64,000 nucleotides of DNA, taken from the NCBI GenBank assembly GCA_900548365.1, contig URKM01000002.1:1-64000 (forward strand). Direction: 5' to 3'. This stretch comes from an uncultured Collinsella sp. (GTDB lineage: Bacteria; Actinomycetota; Coriobacteriia; Coriobacteriales; Coriobacteriaceae). The first letter of the stretch is position 1. The number at the start of each line of letters is the position of its first letter. Below are positions 1-9,544 of the stretch, piece after piece. The notes under the pieces are model-generated. The model was not told the DNA's origin and did no database searches. It worked only from the letters and a program-made list of their open reading frames with translations. A program made the position numbers and the translations under genes.

Positions 1-182
1 TCGTCGACGCGACCCCGCACAGGGCCGCGGTGCTGTGGCTCGCCTCGAACGAGGTATCCAAGGGCTGGACCGAGCCGGACGGCACGATGACCTTCCGCCC
101 CTACGAGACGGTGAAGCGCGCCGACATGGCCGCGTTCCTGCACCGCATGGACGAGAAGGGGCTGGTGGGCGAAGCGAGGTAG
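1..182 (+). CDS. SLH-repeat surface protein, C-terminal fragment (cut by window edge)
   Basis: Only the last 59 codons are in the window, read in the frame starting at base 3 and ending with TAG at 180-182. They form one SLH-like repeat (TPHRAAVLWLAS, KGWTEPDG, FRPYETVKRADMAAFL) followed by a short tail ending in GEAR. The DNA is nearly identical (about six differences in 177 bases) to the 3' end of the next gene at 2705-2881, so the two are recent paralogues or have exchanged sequence. By analogy with its neighbours it should be a secreted protein held in the cell wall by three C-terminal repeats. What lies upstream cannot be seen. Confidence 0.9.
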   Translation, partial: VDATPHRAAVLWLASNEVSKGWTEPDGTMTFRPYETVKRADMAAFLHRMDEKGLVGEAR

Positions 183-269
183 CCGGCAAGGCCCATGCGA
201 GCCATTCCAAGCGTATGCAGCCCGATTCGGCTTCACCGATTTCCAAACGAGTGAACAACCAGCTATTCA

Positions 270-312
270 GCGCCCCCGGTCGCGAGCGATCATGCCACGC
301 GACCGGGGGCGC
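270..312 (+). terminator. Hairpin after the first SLH gene
   Basis: A perfect 15-bp stem (GCGCCCCCGGTCGCG at 270-284 and its complement at 298-312) with a 13-base loop lies 88 bases after the stop codon. There is no clear T run, so it may act as a weak or factor-assisted terminator. Confidence 0.55.
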
Positions 313-428
313 CCGGCACATTACGCGTTCGAACCGCTCCCCGACCCATCTCGAACGCCGAGGGGCGGCGGTGTACTATTTGATGGTAAGCCTCTTAAGC
401 CAGAAAGCGCGGAAGGAGACCGATACGC

Positions 429-2885
429 ATGAGCGCGCAGAAACGAAAATCCGAGCAGGAGCGGCGACCCGGACGGGCATGGCAGCCCGCGCAGGCGGCG
501 CAACCACACGTGCCACGGCACCAAACACCGGACCGCTGTGGGCGTGAATCGGCACGCGGACCGCTCAAGGCCATTCTACTGGGGGCGTTGGTCCTCATTA
601 CTCTGTGTCTGCCACCGCTCGCGGCCCAGGCGGGTTCCTGGGGAGGAACCGTCCTTTCCAAAGGACTCGTCTACGACGACGTGTACGGCGTAGTGGGCGG
701 CAACGCCATCATGACGAAAAAGGTCGATGAGCAGGCCGGTCTCGACGTCATGCAGATGGACCTGGTGGGCTCAGACGGCACCGTTAAGTTCAGCACTGGA
801 TTCATCTTCAACGATGACCCATACCCGCAGATGCTGCCACATGAGTCGTACGCGTATCGACCGGCGAGCGGATGGGGCGGCAGGGGCCCTGGCTCGTCGT
901 ACGCGTTCAGGTCCGGTGACGGAAGCATCGTCGTCCAGAGCAACGAGGACAATAGCTATAGCTATGTGAACCCCGCGGGAGAGACATTCATCTCCGGAGC
1001 TGACGGCATTGCAACGGCCCCGGGCATCAGCCAGGCCATCGAGGCACGGTTGAACGACGGCGCACTCGACCTCAAACTGTGGGACACGGCAACGGGACGG
1101 CTCCTGGACCAGCAAAAGATGGGCGATGCGGTCCTCAGCATCAGCTATTTCGAAGGCTTCGACCCGCAATACGATGGCGACTGGAGCGTGTCCTGGTATG
1201 CAAAGACGCCCGAAGAGGACCACGAACGGCACAGCATCGAAGTCATCGACAACAAGATGCATATCGATTACAGCAATCCGGACATTAGGCCTCCCCTGCC
1301 GCCCTACGATCCAAACAACGTATATATAAACGATGGCTACGCTATCAAGCTCACCGAGGCACGAGACCTCTCGTTCACCCTGCCCGATGGCACGTCCTTC
1401 ATAATTCGCGGCCCGTTCCTGAATACCAGCTGCAGCTCCGACGGCGTTATTACGACTTCAAAAAACAACGGCGGCGCATACGAAACGCACTTCTACACAA
1501 TCGATGGTGCGGAGCTCTTCGCCGGCAGGGGTTTTAGCCACATCGAGCGCATCGAAAACGGCGCCGAGTACCTTTGCAGCCGCAGTGTCGATGGCTGGCC
1601 TGCCTACGAAATATGCCGCCCGGATGAAAACGCGGGAACGCCATTGCATACAGCGGAACACAGTACCTGCAAGGTCGTTGGAGCATATATCACGGAAGTT
1701 GTTGGAGACTATTCAAGTGAACGGCGTCTCATCCAGGTTTTCGACCGCACGGGAACAGTGCGCCTGACATTCGATTCAAGCGAACAGTGCTCGTACTTCT
1801 GGAAGGTGTACTACAACGAGGAAGACTACCCCGCCCCCTTGCCGGAGATATATCAGGTGTCCAAGCAGCATGGCAAGAACGCCTATTACGATAAGGACCT
1901 GAATCTCATAACCGAGTTCGATGGAGACCTCGGCATCGCTCGGGAAATCGATGGCGAAATGCTCGCCCATCTCCTCCCCGATACCGCGTCACCCTACGAC
2001 AATAAGCCGTTCCTCCTCTTCGATAAGAACATCGAACCCGCGCTCCTGAACGGCATGCAGCGCGTACGGGCGGCCGGTGCCGCAGAGCGCGGGGAGCTCA
2101 ATTACGTCACCGATGGCAAGGGACGCTACGGCGCCTTTAACGATCGGGGAAGCGAGGTTATTCCGGTCGAATTCGAAAATATCTGCGACCTGGGCGAAAA
2201 CCTGGACGACTCCACCATCCTGGTGAAGCGCGACGGCAGATGGTACTTCATGGACGTGACGGGGCGGGAGCCGCAGCCCCAGGCGCCCGCCTTCAGCGAC
2301 GTGGTCGCCGGCGAGACGCCCCACGCCGAGCACATCGCCTGGCTCGCGGCGAGCGGCGTGTCGAAGGGCTGGGGCAACGGCGACGGCACCTACTCCTTCC
2401 GCCCCTATGCCGAGGTCGCCCGCTGCGACATGGCCGCCTTCCTCTACCGCACGGCGGGCGAGCCGGCATTCGAGCCCACGGCGGAGCAGCGCGCCGCGTT
2501 TCGCGACGTGGACGAGGGGACGCCGCACGCCCGCGAGGTCTGGTGGCTCGCCGCGCAGGGCATCTCGGCCGGATGGGACGAGGCGGACGGCACCAGGACC
2601 TTCCGCCCCTACGACACGGTGAAGCGCTGCGACATGGCCGCGTTCCTGAACCGCCTCGCCAAGAACGCCGGGAAGCCGGCGGGAGCCCGCTCGCCCTTCA
2701 CCGACGTCGTCGACGCGACCCCGCACAGGGCCGCGGTGCTGTGGCTCGCCTCGAACGAGGTCTCCAAGGGTTGGACCGAGCCGGACGGCACGATGACCTT
2801 CCGCCCCTACGACACGGTGAAGCGCGCCGACATGGCCGCGTTCCTTCACCGTATGGACGAGAAGGAGCTGGTGGGCGAAGCCTAG
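429..2885 (+). CDS. Secreted SLH-repeat protein with WG-like domain
   Basis: This is an 818-residue predicted surface protein. The start is set by GGAAGGAG ten bases upstream. An unusually long basic N-region (about 47 residues) precedes a hydrophobic signal segment (about 48-68) ending near AAQAG. The mature N-terminus (GSWGGTVLSKGLVYDD) is shared almost word for word with the 773-residue protein at 9545, while the middle differs. Around residues 550-610 a WG-repeat-like stretch is seen (GKGRYGAFNDRGSEVIP, then DGRWYFMDVTG). Three SLH-like repeats fill residues 620-818 (about 620, 691 and 757). The repeats probably anchor the protein to cell-wall glycan, as known for SLH families. The ligand or substrate of the middle part is unknown. 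A bidirectional hairpin follows the gene. Confidence 0.9.
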   Translation: MSAQKRKSEQERRPGRAWQPAQAAQPHVPRHQTPDRCGRESARGPLKAILLGALVLITLCLPPLAAQAGSWGGTVLSKGLVYDDVYGVVGGNAIMTKKVDEQAGLDVMQMDLVGSDGTVKFSTGFIFNDDPYPQMLPHESYAYRPASGWGGRGPGSSYAFRSGDGSIVVQSNEDNSYSYVNPAGETFISGADGIATAPGISQAIEARLNDGALDLKLWDTATGRLLDQQKMGDAVLSISYFEGFDPQYDGDWSVSWYAKTPEEDHERHSIEVIDNKMHIDYSNPDIRPPLPPYDPNNVYINDGYAIKLTEARDLSFTLPDGTSFIIRGPFLNTSCSSDGVITTSKNNGGAYETHFYTIDGAELFAGRGFSHIERIENGAEYLCSRSVDGWPAYEICRPDENAGTPLHTAEHSTCKVVGAYITEVVGDYSSERRLIQVFDRTGTVRLTFDSSEQCSYFWKVYYNEEDYPAPLPEIYQVSKQHGKNAYYDKDLNLITEFDGDLGIAREIDGEMLAHLLPDTASPYDNKPFLLFDKNIEPALLNGMQRVRAAGAAERGELNYVTDGKGRYGAFNDRGSEVIPVEFENICDLGENLDDSTILVKRDGRWYFMDVTGREPQPQAPAFSDVVAGETPHAEHIAWLAASGVSKGWGNGDGTYSFRPYAEVARCDMAAFLYRTAGEPAFEPTAEQRAAFRDVDEGTPHAREVWWLAAQGISAGWDEADGTRTFRPYDTVKRCDMAAFLNRLAKNAGKPAGARSPFTDVVDATPHRAAVLWLASNEVSKGWTEPDGTMTFRPYDTVKRADMAAFLHRMDEKELVGEA

Positions 2886-3022
2886 CCCACGCGAGCACCG
2901 ACGAGCAGGCCCGTCTATAGCAATGTGCCCGTCACGGATGAGTTCCATGGCGGGCGCCACGGCAATTAAGGCAGCATGAGGTAGTTCAATCCCGCAATAG
3001 CTGCGATACATTCCGCTACACA

Positions 3023-3058
3023 AAAGGTGCCCGTCGGCTACAACCGACGGGCACCTTT
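3023..3058 (+). terminator. Bidirectional terminator between convergent SLH genes
   Basis: A perfect 15-bp stem AAAGGTGCCCGTCGG / CCGACGGGCACCTTT with a six-base loop lies between the converging genes ending at 2885 and 3121. The A and T flanks suit termination in both directions. Confidence 0.85.
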
Positions 3059-3120
3059 ACGTTAAAGAGCCTGTGATCACGTGTGACTCAACGCCACGAG
3101 CTCGATCGGAACCGGCGCGG

Positions 3121-4776
3121 CTACTCCGCGGGCAGCAGTCCGTAGTCGGACATGCGATGCAGGAAAGCCGACATGTCGCAGCGAACGACGATGTTGTACG
3201 GACGGAACGTCTTGGATCCATCGGACTCATTCCAGCCCGTGGAAATGCCAGAGGAGGCGAGCCAGAAGATCTCGTTCGCATGCGGGGTGCTGGCGTCCAC
3301 GTCGCGGAACGCCGCGCGCTCGGAAGCATTGGGCTCGAACGCAGGCGAACCAGCAAGCCGATACAGGAACGCGGCCATGTCGCAACGCGTCACCTCGGCA
3401 TAAGGACGGAACTCGTACACGCCGTTGCCCATGTTCCAGCCAGCGCTGATGCCGGTGGAAGCAAGCCACCAGATCTCCTTGGCGTGCGGGGTGCTGGAAT
3501 CGACATCACGGAACTTCGCGCGCTCGGCAGCAGAAGGCGTGTACTCAGGCGACCCGACGAGGCGATACAGGAAGGCCGCCATGTCGGCGCGAGCGACGTT
3601 GACGAAGGGGCGGAACGTATAGCCGTTGGGCTCACGCCAACCCTTGGAAATGCCAGCGTTAGCAAGCCAGTTGATATGCTCGAGGTGCGGGGTGTTGGCG
3701 GTCACATCCATGAAGACGCTCGGCATGAGTTCGTAGCCAACGATGTAGGGAGACCCCGCCACGCGCGGCAACTCGCTCAGAACGGCGATATAGTACGTAT
3801 CGGCAGGAAGCATGCCGCAATCAAAGAAGGTCGCCGTGCTCTCATCAAGCGAGCCACCATAGTACGGCGTCTGGCCAACCAGGGCATTTTCACTCGCATC
3901 CAGGCCAAAGTGGAGAATTTCGCCCTGCGCGTTCTCAAGCGCATACATGATCCCCGGCACGCCGGCAAGCATCACGCGAACGGAGCTCGGCTTGGTAAGC
4001 GTGAACTTGTAGTAATCAAGATCGGCGATCTCCTGCGTAGTCCCACTCAAGGCAGCGTTATATAGGAAACCCAGGGCACCATTATGGGCGGCAAGGGGCG
4101 TAGCGTCCTCTATGCTGCCGTTATCCTCGTACTCGTACACGTACTGATCGGCATATTTATCCATGCCGGGCACGGTCTCGTATACAAAGCCCAGGCTACC
4201 AGAATAATCAGTGCTGATAAGCGCAGTTACCGTATAGGTACCAGCGGGAAGCGCGACGGGGAACGCTTCCATATCGAGGCCGTACTTAGCAAGACCAATA
4301 ATGCAGCCCTGATCATGCTCGTTCTGAATCATAAATGAAGCCGAGCTACGATACGACGTTGTACGAGCTGCAAATCGAACAACCGTCGACCGGCGGATCG
4401 TAAACGTAAAATCGGTAAAGAGCGTATTGCGGTCTACGCTCACCCACTTCGTGACACCATCCTGAATGGGATAGCTGCCGCCCAAGCGGGCATCGTTCTT
4501 AGAAAGCATCTTAGGCGCCGATACCGCCTCCGTATCAGCGATGTCGGCGTAAGAGTCCTTGAGTTGGTCAAGGGCCTTGGCCTCAACCTGCTCGGCTGGC
4601 TCCCATTGGCCGGAGGCGACCTCTTCGAGCCCTTCCAGTTCTTGCGAGATCGCCGCGCCGTCGAGATTTGCAGCCAAGCTCTCAACGGCATGCGCAGTCG
4701 TAGGCGCAACCAGGCAAGCGCATGCTAACGCAAGCACTCCTACATGGCCAAGCGCGCGACTAACAGGTTTTAGCAT
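3121..4776 (-). CDS. Secreted SLH-repeat protein with PPC-like domains
   Basis: This 551-residue protein has a clear signal peptide (MLKPVSRALGHVGVLALACACL, cleavage near AHA, about residue 29). Two beta-rich stretches follow. The second (around residues 240-340: DYYKFTLTKPSSVRVMLAG, then PADTYYIAV) resembles the bacterial pre-peptidase C-terminal (PPC) fold, which often acts as a stalk or sugar-binding module. Three SLH-like repeats occupy residues 355-551, with R-A-D-M, R-C-D-M and R-C-D-M signatures. No catalytic motif was seen, so an adhesin or structural role is only a guess. The upstream region carries the palindrome TTGTTGCGCAACAA, also found upstream of the next SLH gene on this strand, which suggests shared control. 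Confidence 0.88.
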   Translation of the reverse strand: MLKPVSRALGHVGVLALACACLVAPTTAHAVESLAANLDGAAISQELEGLEEVASGQWEPAEQVEAKALDQLKDSYADIADTEAVSAPKMLSKNDARLGGSYPIQDGVTKWVSVDRNTLFTDFTFTIRRSTVVRFAARTTSYRSSASFMIQNEHDQGCIIGLAKYGLDMEAFPVALPAGTYTVTALISTDYSGSLGFVYETVPGMDKYADQYVYEYEDNGSIEDATPLAAHNGALGFLYNAALSGTTQEIADLDYYKFTLTKPSSVRVMLAGVPGIMYALENAQGEILHFGLDASENALVGQTPYYGGSLDESTATFFDCGMLPADTYYIAVLSELPRVAGSPYIVGYELMPSVFMDVTANTPHLEHINWLANAGISKGWREPNGYTFRPFVNVARADMAAFLYRLVGSPEYTPSAAERAKFRDVDSSTPHAKEIWWLASTGISAGWNMGNGVYEFRPYAEVTRCDMAAFLYRLAGSPAFEPNASERAAFRDVDASTPHANEIFWLASSGISTGWNESDGSKTFRPYNIVVRCDMSAFLHRMSDYGLLPAE

Positions 4777-4848
4777 TTTGCTCCTTCCCCTAAATGAACA
4801 GAACTAACCACAATGGTCATTTTTACTATATCGCCACGCGACAGCCGT

Positions 4849-4862
4849 TTGTTGCGCAACAA
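4849..4862. promoter_or_regulatory. Palindromic candidate operator TTGTTGCGCAACAA (copy 1)
   Basis: A perfect 14-bp palindrome lies 73-86 bases upstream of the SLH gene starting at 4776. An identical core lies at 7288-7301, at a similar distance from another SLH gene. The regulator is not known. Confidence 0.55.
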
Positions 4863-4910
4863 TTATGAGCAGAGTCAGCAAGCGGCAAGCCACCTATGAG
4901 CCTAAATAAC

Positions 4911-4942
4911 AGGGCTCGTCGAATCGATATTCGACGAGCCCT
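4911..4942 (-). terminator. Terminator of the BspA-like SLH gene
   Basis: A perfect 14-bp stem AGGGCTCGTCGAAT / ATTCGACGAGCCCT with a four-base loop begins 46 bases past the stop codon of the minus-strand gene ending at 4988. Confidence 0.8.
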
Positions 4943-4987
4943 CATAGAGTTCACTCAAAAAGAAGTAAACCAACTGCAGCTATATCG

Positions 4988-7204
4988 CTACCCCTTATTC
5001 ACCAGGCCGTTTTGCTCCATGCGGTGCAAGAAGGCGGCCATGTCGCAACGCGCGACCTCCAGGTAAGGACGGAACGTCTTGGTGCCATTCGACTCGTCCC
5101 AGCCCTTGGATACGCCAGACGAAGCAAGCCACAGAATGGCACGACGGTGCGGCGTGGAGGCGTTCACGTCCGCAAAGCCGGGAACCGAAGACTCGTCGAA
5201 TGCGGGCTCGCCGGCGAGGCGGTAGAGGAACGCGGCCATATCCGCACGGACCACATTAGCGTACGGGCGGAAGCTGAAGGTGCCGTTCCCGTTGTCCCAT
5301 CCCTTGGAGATGCCGGTGGACGCAAGCCACAGGATGGCGCGACGGTGCGGCGTCGAGGAATCGACATCGGTGAACTGAGGCGCCGAAGACTCGTCAAACG
5401 CAGGCTCACCCGCGAGACGGTACAGGAAGGCGGCCATGTCGGCGCGAGCTACGATCGCATAGGGACGGAAATTGAACGTGCCGTTGCCGTTGTCCCAGCC
5501 CTTAGAGATTCCCTTGCGAGCGAGCCATTGGATATGCGCGTTATGCGGGGTCGAAGTGAACACATCGTTGAAAACATTCGGGTACTCATATGAAACCGAA
5601 ATAGAACCGAAGTTTCCTGAGTGCGAGGTGAAATAAGAAACCTCGAGATAGTAGTCTCCAGCCTCAAGATTAACCGTCTTATCATCCCATATGAGCTCGT
5701 CGTCACGATATTGCCAATTAGCAATTTTCTGACCATCGTTGCCCTTGCAAGACATAAGCGATATCGAAATGCTCTGATGGGTGCAGTTAGGGAAGAAATC
5801 CAAGCCGAAATTCAACTTAACAGGGCCAGACTCCTCGACCGTGAATTTGAATGCATGGAACCACCAATCCTTGAACTGCGTCTCCGTGGAATACTTACCG
5901 TACTCAAGCACTGTAGTTTCATTCGAGCTGATGTAGCCATCCTCAACCAAATTGCCATCAGCACCAAGCGTATACCACGTTACATTATTTCCGAAGCTGA
6001 ACTTGTCAGTCGTATCCCAGCTTGGATCGCCAGGCCGATGGGTGGCGATGGCCTCGGAATCGTTGAACGCCGAACTGAATGACGGACAGGCACCCTTGAA
6101 ATCAAAACGCTTAACAGGGAACGCAAGCGCCTGTCGCCCAATCGAAGCAACGTTTTCAGGAATCACAACAGTATCGACAGCGGCACAACCGTAGAAAGCA
6201 TATTCTCCGATTTCAATTAGACCGACAGGCAGCGCTGATGGAGCAAATTGCCCGCAATCTCTAAATGCCTCTGCGCCCACCGAAGTCAAACCACCAGGGA
6301 GCTTAATGTCCGTCAACCGAGAGCAACCCTTGCAAAAAGCCTGTGGAATGGAGGTTATTCCAGCGGGAAATACGATATGCTCTATTATCTCGTTATACCT
6401 GAACATATCGTTGGGCAGGGCAACAACCGAGTCGGCAAATATGAATGACTTGAGATTCTTATACAAGCTATCGCTAAAGGAGACCTTACCAAATCCCGTG
6501 ATACCATCGTGGACAACAACCGCTTTCGCGAGGCTTTCATCATCTGTATAAACCTGCTGGGATACCTCGCCCGTACCGCAGATCTCTAACGTCCCGTCTT
6601 CGTTTTGAATCCAAAACGCGCTCTCACCACAAATCCCGATATCGCGCATCGTTGCCCAATTTATATCAAATAGCTCTGGGAGCCACGGGTCATATTCATC
6701 ATTCCAAGTTTCATCACCGGGCGCACGTAAAATCTCACACCGATGGTCTTGGTTAAATCCAGACATTGCATACTCGCCAAAATACTTTTGCCATCCTGGA
6801 GTTCGAGGCCCCGTAAACAACAATAGTTCGCAATTCGGCATATCACTCAATGCGAAATTGCATATATAGGTAATTCCCTCGCCAATGATGATGCCGCGAA
6901 TTGATTTACCGTGTTTTTTTGCCCATGGCGAATCGGTAGAGCCATTGAAATCCATCTTCCCCGCACCATCAATGATGAGCAGTCCGGAATCGTACACTTC
7001 CCACGTAACACCGGTACCGCATCTTCCTTGCTCAACGAGGTTGCCGTAGTTTTCTGGACGGGCTGACGTAACCGCTTCCTGATCCATCGTGACAGCAGAA
7101 GCAGAATCAACCTCGATTGCCAATGCAGCTGGGGCCGAAACGCACACCGAAGCCGCCATGCAAAGCGAGAACATCAACAACCTTCCATTTCGAACGCGTA
7201 GCAT
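4988..7204 (-). CDS. BspA-like leucine-rich-repeat protein with SLH anchor
   Basis: This is a 738-residue predicted surface protein. The start is placed at ATG 7204 because an AAAGGAG ribosome binding site lies just before it; an in-frame ATG 18 bases further out has that site inside its own coding region. A signal peptide (about residues 1-30) is followed by BspA/LRR_5-type repeats around residues 190-380 (for example KLPGGLTSVGAEAFRDCG and LIEIGEYAFYGCAAVDTVVIP). A PPC-like beta domain follows (about 415-535), then three SLH-like repeats (about 543-738). BspA-type repeats in other gut and oral bacteria take part in adhesion to host proteins. That role is an analogy here. The palindrome at 7286-7303 lies 82-99 bases upstream. 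Confidence 0.9.
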   Translation of the reverse strand: MLRVRNGRLLMFSLCMAASVCVSAPAALAIEVDSASAVTMDQEAVTSARPENYGNLVEQGRCGTGVTWEVYDSGLLIIDGAGKMDFNGSTDSPWAKKHGKSIRGIIIGEGITYICNFALSDMPNCELLLFTGPRTPGWQKYFGEYAMSGFNQDHRCEILRAPGDETWNDEYDPWLPELFDINWATMRDIGICGESAFWIQNEDGTLEICGTGEVSQQVYTDDESLAKAVVVHDGITGFGKVSFSDSLYKNLKSFIFADSVVALPNDMFRYNEIIEHIVFPAGITSIPQAFCKGCSRLTDIKLPGGLTSVGAEAFRDCGQFAPSALPVGLIEIGEYAFYGCAAVDTVVIPENVASIGRQALAFPVKRFDFKGACPSFSSAFNDSEAIATHRPGDPSWDTTDKFSFGNNVTWYTLGADGNLVEDGYISSNETTVLEYGKYSTETQFKDWWFHAFKFTVEESGPVKLNFGLDFFPNCTHQSISISLMSCKGNDGQKIANWQYRDDELIWDDKTVNLEAGDYYLEVSYFTSHSGNFGSISVSYEYPNVFNDVFTSTPHNAHIQWLARKGISKGWDNGNGTFNFRPYAIVARADMAAFLYRLAGEPAFDESSAPQFTDVDSSTPHRRAILWLASTGISKGWDNGNGTFSFRPYANVVRADMAAFLYRLAGEPAFDESSVPGFADVNASTPHRRAILWLASSGVSKGWDESNGTKTFRPYLEVARCDMAAFLHRMEQNGLVNKG

Positions 7205-7559
7205 CTTGCAGACTCCTTTCATACATCAGAACGCGAGCATCTTCCACGCTCCCTTCTCTATTTACGCTATCAATATCTGCAGACTATTTGTTGCGCAACA
7301 AATCCGAACCCAAGCGAGTCAATCTATTGAGTCGATTGATCTATGTATGCTTCTTGCGTAACTTACCGAGCTCATGACTATCAAATAGCGACATCGATAT
7401 TCATCGAACACGAACAAGCAGTCCGGCGCGTTCGCGGTAATCTATATTTCAATTCCGTTGTTCCAAAACAACCGCCATCCCACCTGCCTAGCGCTGATTA
7501 CGGCATTCGTATCTAGACCCTTCTTGAGATAAGCTATAGCGAAAGGAAGGGAGCGACCT
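7205..7559. other. 355-bp divergent intergenic region
   Basis: This region separates the minus-strand BspA-like gene from the plus-strand ligase-like gene. It is richer in A and T than its surroundings and holds the 18-bp palindrome at 7286-7303. The plus-strand gene has a purine-rich ribosome binding site (GAAAGGAAGG) close to its start. No small ORF with a good ribosome binding site and no RNA gene was seen. Confidence 0.6.
7286..7303. promoter_or_regulatory. Palindromic candidate operator (copy 2, 18 bp)
   Basis: ATTTGTTGCGCAACAAAT is a perfect 18-bp palindrome containing the same 14-bp core as the site at 4849-4862. It lies 82-99 bases upstream of the chosen start at 7204. Two matching copies at similar distances upstream of two SLH genes suggest a dimeric transcription-factor site. 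Confidence 0.6.
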
Positions 7560-9365
7560 ATGACCTCTCGCGACAAGACGATTCATGCGAGCGTCTGGAC
7601 CGTAGCCCCGGCGGCGTTGCTTGCGATGCTCATCGCGTTGCAAGGCGGGTACTACGCCGGCCCTACCGCTATAACGGTTATAGCCTTTTCTCTAGCCGCC
7701 ATGGTGCTGGCATTCATTTGTGGCGTGCAAAGGAAAACTCCTAAGAAAAGAGATGCGGGCGAACCTCGGTTCCAAGTGCTGTTCGCGCATTCCACATCCC
7801 TCGTCCCATCGGCGGCAATTGCCATCTGCCTGCTCGCGTGGTGCGCGGCACGGCCGCTCCTCGACGGGATCGCCAGCTACGAAACGCTTGCGGCTATGGC
7901 GCGACCAGCCCTCGCCATAGCGACGGCAACGTACTGGCTGCAGCTCTCACAAGCCGAGAAGCACTCCGCCATCCAGTTGATCGCGTACGAGGGCGTGCTC
8001 TTCTCGGTTGTCGCGCTTCTCATGTTCGCCCGCGTGCTCCCCTATCCCGGCGCCGTCGTAGACGGACGCCTGCAGTTCACATTCCAGTACGCCAACACCG
8101 CGGGCGTCTACTTCGCCGTCATGAGCTGCCTCATATGGTCACAGGCTCGCACCCGTGGCATCAAAGCGCTGGCCGCTCTGCCTCTTGCCTGCGCCCTGTT
8201 GACGCAATCCATGGGAACGTTCGCCACCATCGTAATCGTTGGGTGCGCATGGGCGCTCAAAAAGCTCAAACTGACTCGAATGAAGCAGGAAAACGCCGCG
8301 CAGACAAAGGCAACAGTTAGCAAGATCGCCATCGCGGTCCTCGGTGTCGGTGCACTGGCCGTGCTCGCCGTCTGCATCGGCGCCCCCGATCGCCTCGATT
8401 CGGCTCTACAGACGGGTGCGGAGCGACTCATACAAACCCTGGATGGAACGCGCGCTCTAACAGCGGAGCCACTTATCGGCATAGGACCGCAACAATGGCG
8501 CGTAGTGCACCCCCGAGTGCAATCGGCTCAGTACACCGCGAACGTGATTCACAACAGCTACCTGGGGTTCACCCTGTCCTATGGGCTGATCGGCATCGCG
8601 CTGGCCGTGCTCTGCATGGTGACGCTATGGAAAGGCGCGATAAGGGCGACAGAAGACCGAATACCAGGCACGCACGCCGCCGCAGCGCTGCTGCTTCTCC
8701 ATGCGCTCGTTGACTTCGACCTTTCGTTCGGCTCTGTGATCGTGCTGCTCGTACTCATACTGCTTTCCAATCGAGCGCCCGCATCATCCGAATCCGCCTT
8801 AGACTCCCCGGTAAACAGAATCACTCATGTTAGCGTCGCCGCGTATGCCGTCCTCGGCATCGTCCTCCTCGCCTCCGGCGTAAGCGCGCTATCGTTCGAC
8901 GTACGCGAAAACCAATTCCTTTCGGATATTCAAGCCATAGGACCTCGATCCGCATCGCGGCAGATCGCCGCAGATCCACTCGCCCGCAACGATCAGGCGG
9001 TGCGCACACGCCTCTACCAATCCTGCACCACACCAGACGAATGCGAGGCTGCAATCGAACTGCACGATGCGTCCCCCCTCGCCGTAGCTACGCCGGGCAT
9101 GACGGCGCTTGCCCGCTGCCTCTACACCGCAGACCGTCCCGAAGAGGCGGAACTCCTGCTTTTGCGCACGCTTCAAGATCAGCCATACAACGTAGCCGCC
9201 TACACCCAAGCCGCAGATTTATTCGCACGCTACGATGTAAGCGAGCAAGCAGAGCAGCGCTACGTGACGCTACGCGACCGCAGCATGGATTACCTTGCGG
9301 CATGGCCCGCCAACTTGCTGAACAATCAGCAAGAACCCCCGCGGATCGAGGCGCAGCAACCCTAA
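7560..9365 (+). CDS. O-antigen ligase/polymerase-like membrane protein (Wzy_C type)
   Basis: This 601-residue protein has about eleven predicted membrane segments in residues 10-450 and a soluble, helical C-terminal part (about 460-590) resembling TPR repeats. Around residues 295-350 it has the pattern typical of the O-antigen ligase/polymerase family: a G-I-G-P-x-x-W motif, then V-I-H-N-S-Y-L, then a hydrophobic helix. Family members transfer or polymerise lipid-linked glycans on the outer face of the membrane. In a Gram-positive the substrate would be a cell-wall glycan or glycoprotein. It stands alone among SLH genes, so it could glycosylate these proteins or polymerise the glycan made by the locus at 18-41 kb. 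Both are guesses. Confidence 0.8.
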   Translation: MTSRDKTIHASVWTVAPAALLAMLIALQGGYYAGPTAITVIAFSLAAMVLAFICGVQRKTPKKRDAGEPRFQVLFAHSTSLVPSAAIAICLLAWCAARPLLDGIASYETLAAMARPALAIATATYWLQLSQAEKHSAIQLIAYEGVLFSVVALLMFARVLPYPGAVVDGRLQFTFQYANTAGVYFAVMSCLIWSQARTRGIKALAALPLACALLTQSMGTFATIVIVGCAWALKKLKLTRMKQENAAQTKATVSKIAIAVLGVGALAVLAVCIGAPDRLDSALQTGAERLIQTLDGTRALTAEPLIGIGPQQWRVVHPRVQSAQYTANVIHNSYLGFTLSYGLIGIALAVLCMVTLWKGAIRATEDRIPGTHAAAALLLLHALVDFDLSFGSVIVLLVLILLSNRAPASSESALDSPVNRITHVSVAAYAVLGIVLLASGVSALSFDVRENQFLSDIQAIGPRSASRQIAADPLARNDQAVRTRLYQSCTTPDECEAAIELHDASPLAVATPGMTALARCLYTADRPEEAELLLLRTLQDQPYNVAAYTQAADLFARYDVSEQAEQRYVTLRDRSMDYLAAWPANLLNNQQEPPRIEAQQP

Positions 9366-9544
9366 AGCACCCGTTTCCGGCCCGACAACCGACCCGAAAC
9401 GCAATCCCATCTCGCCATCAGGAAACCGATGCGGCATGATCGCATACCAGCTACCAGCATCGACGCGCATGTGTCCGTACAAACCGTTACGATATATGCA
9501 GCTAGCTAGGTCCCCGCGCTAGGGGTTCGAGGAAGGAGCAGATA

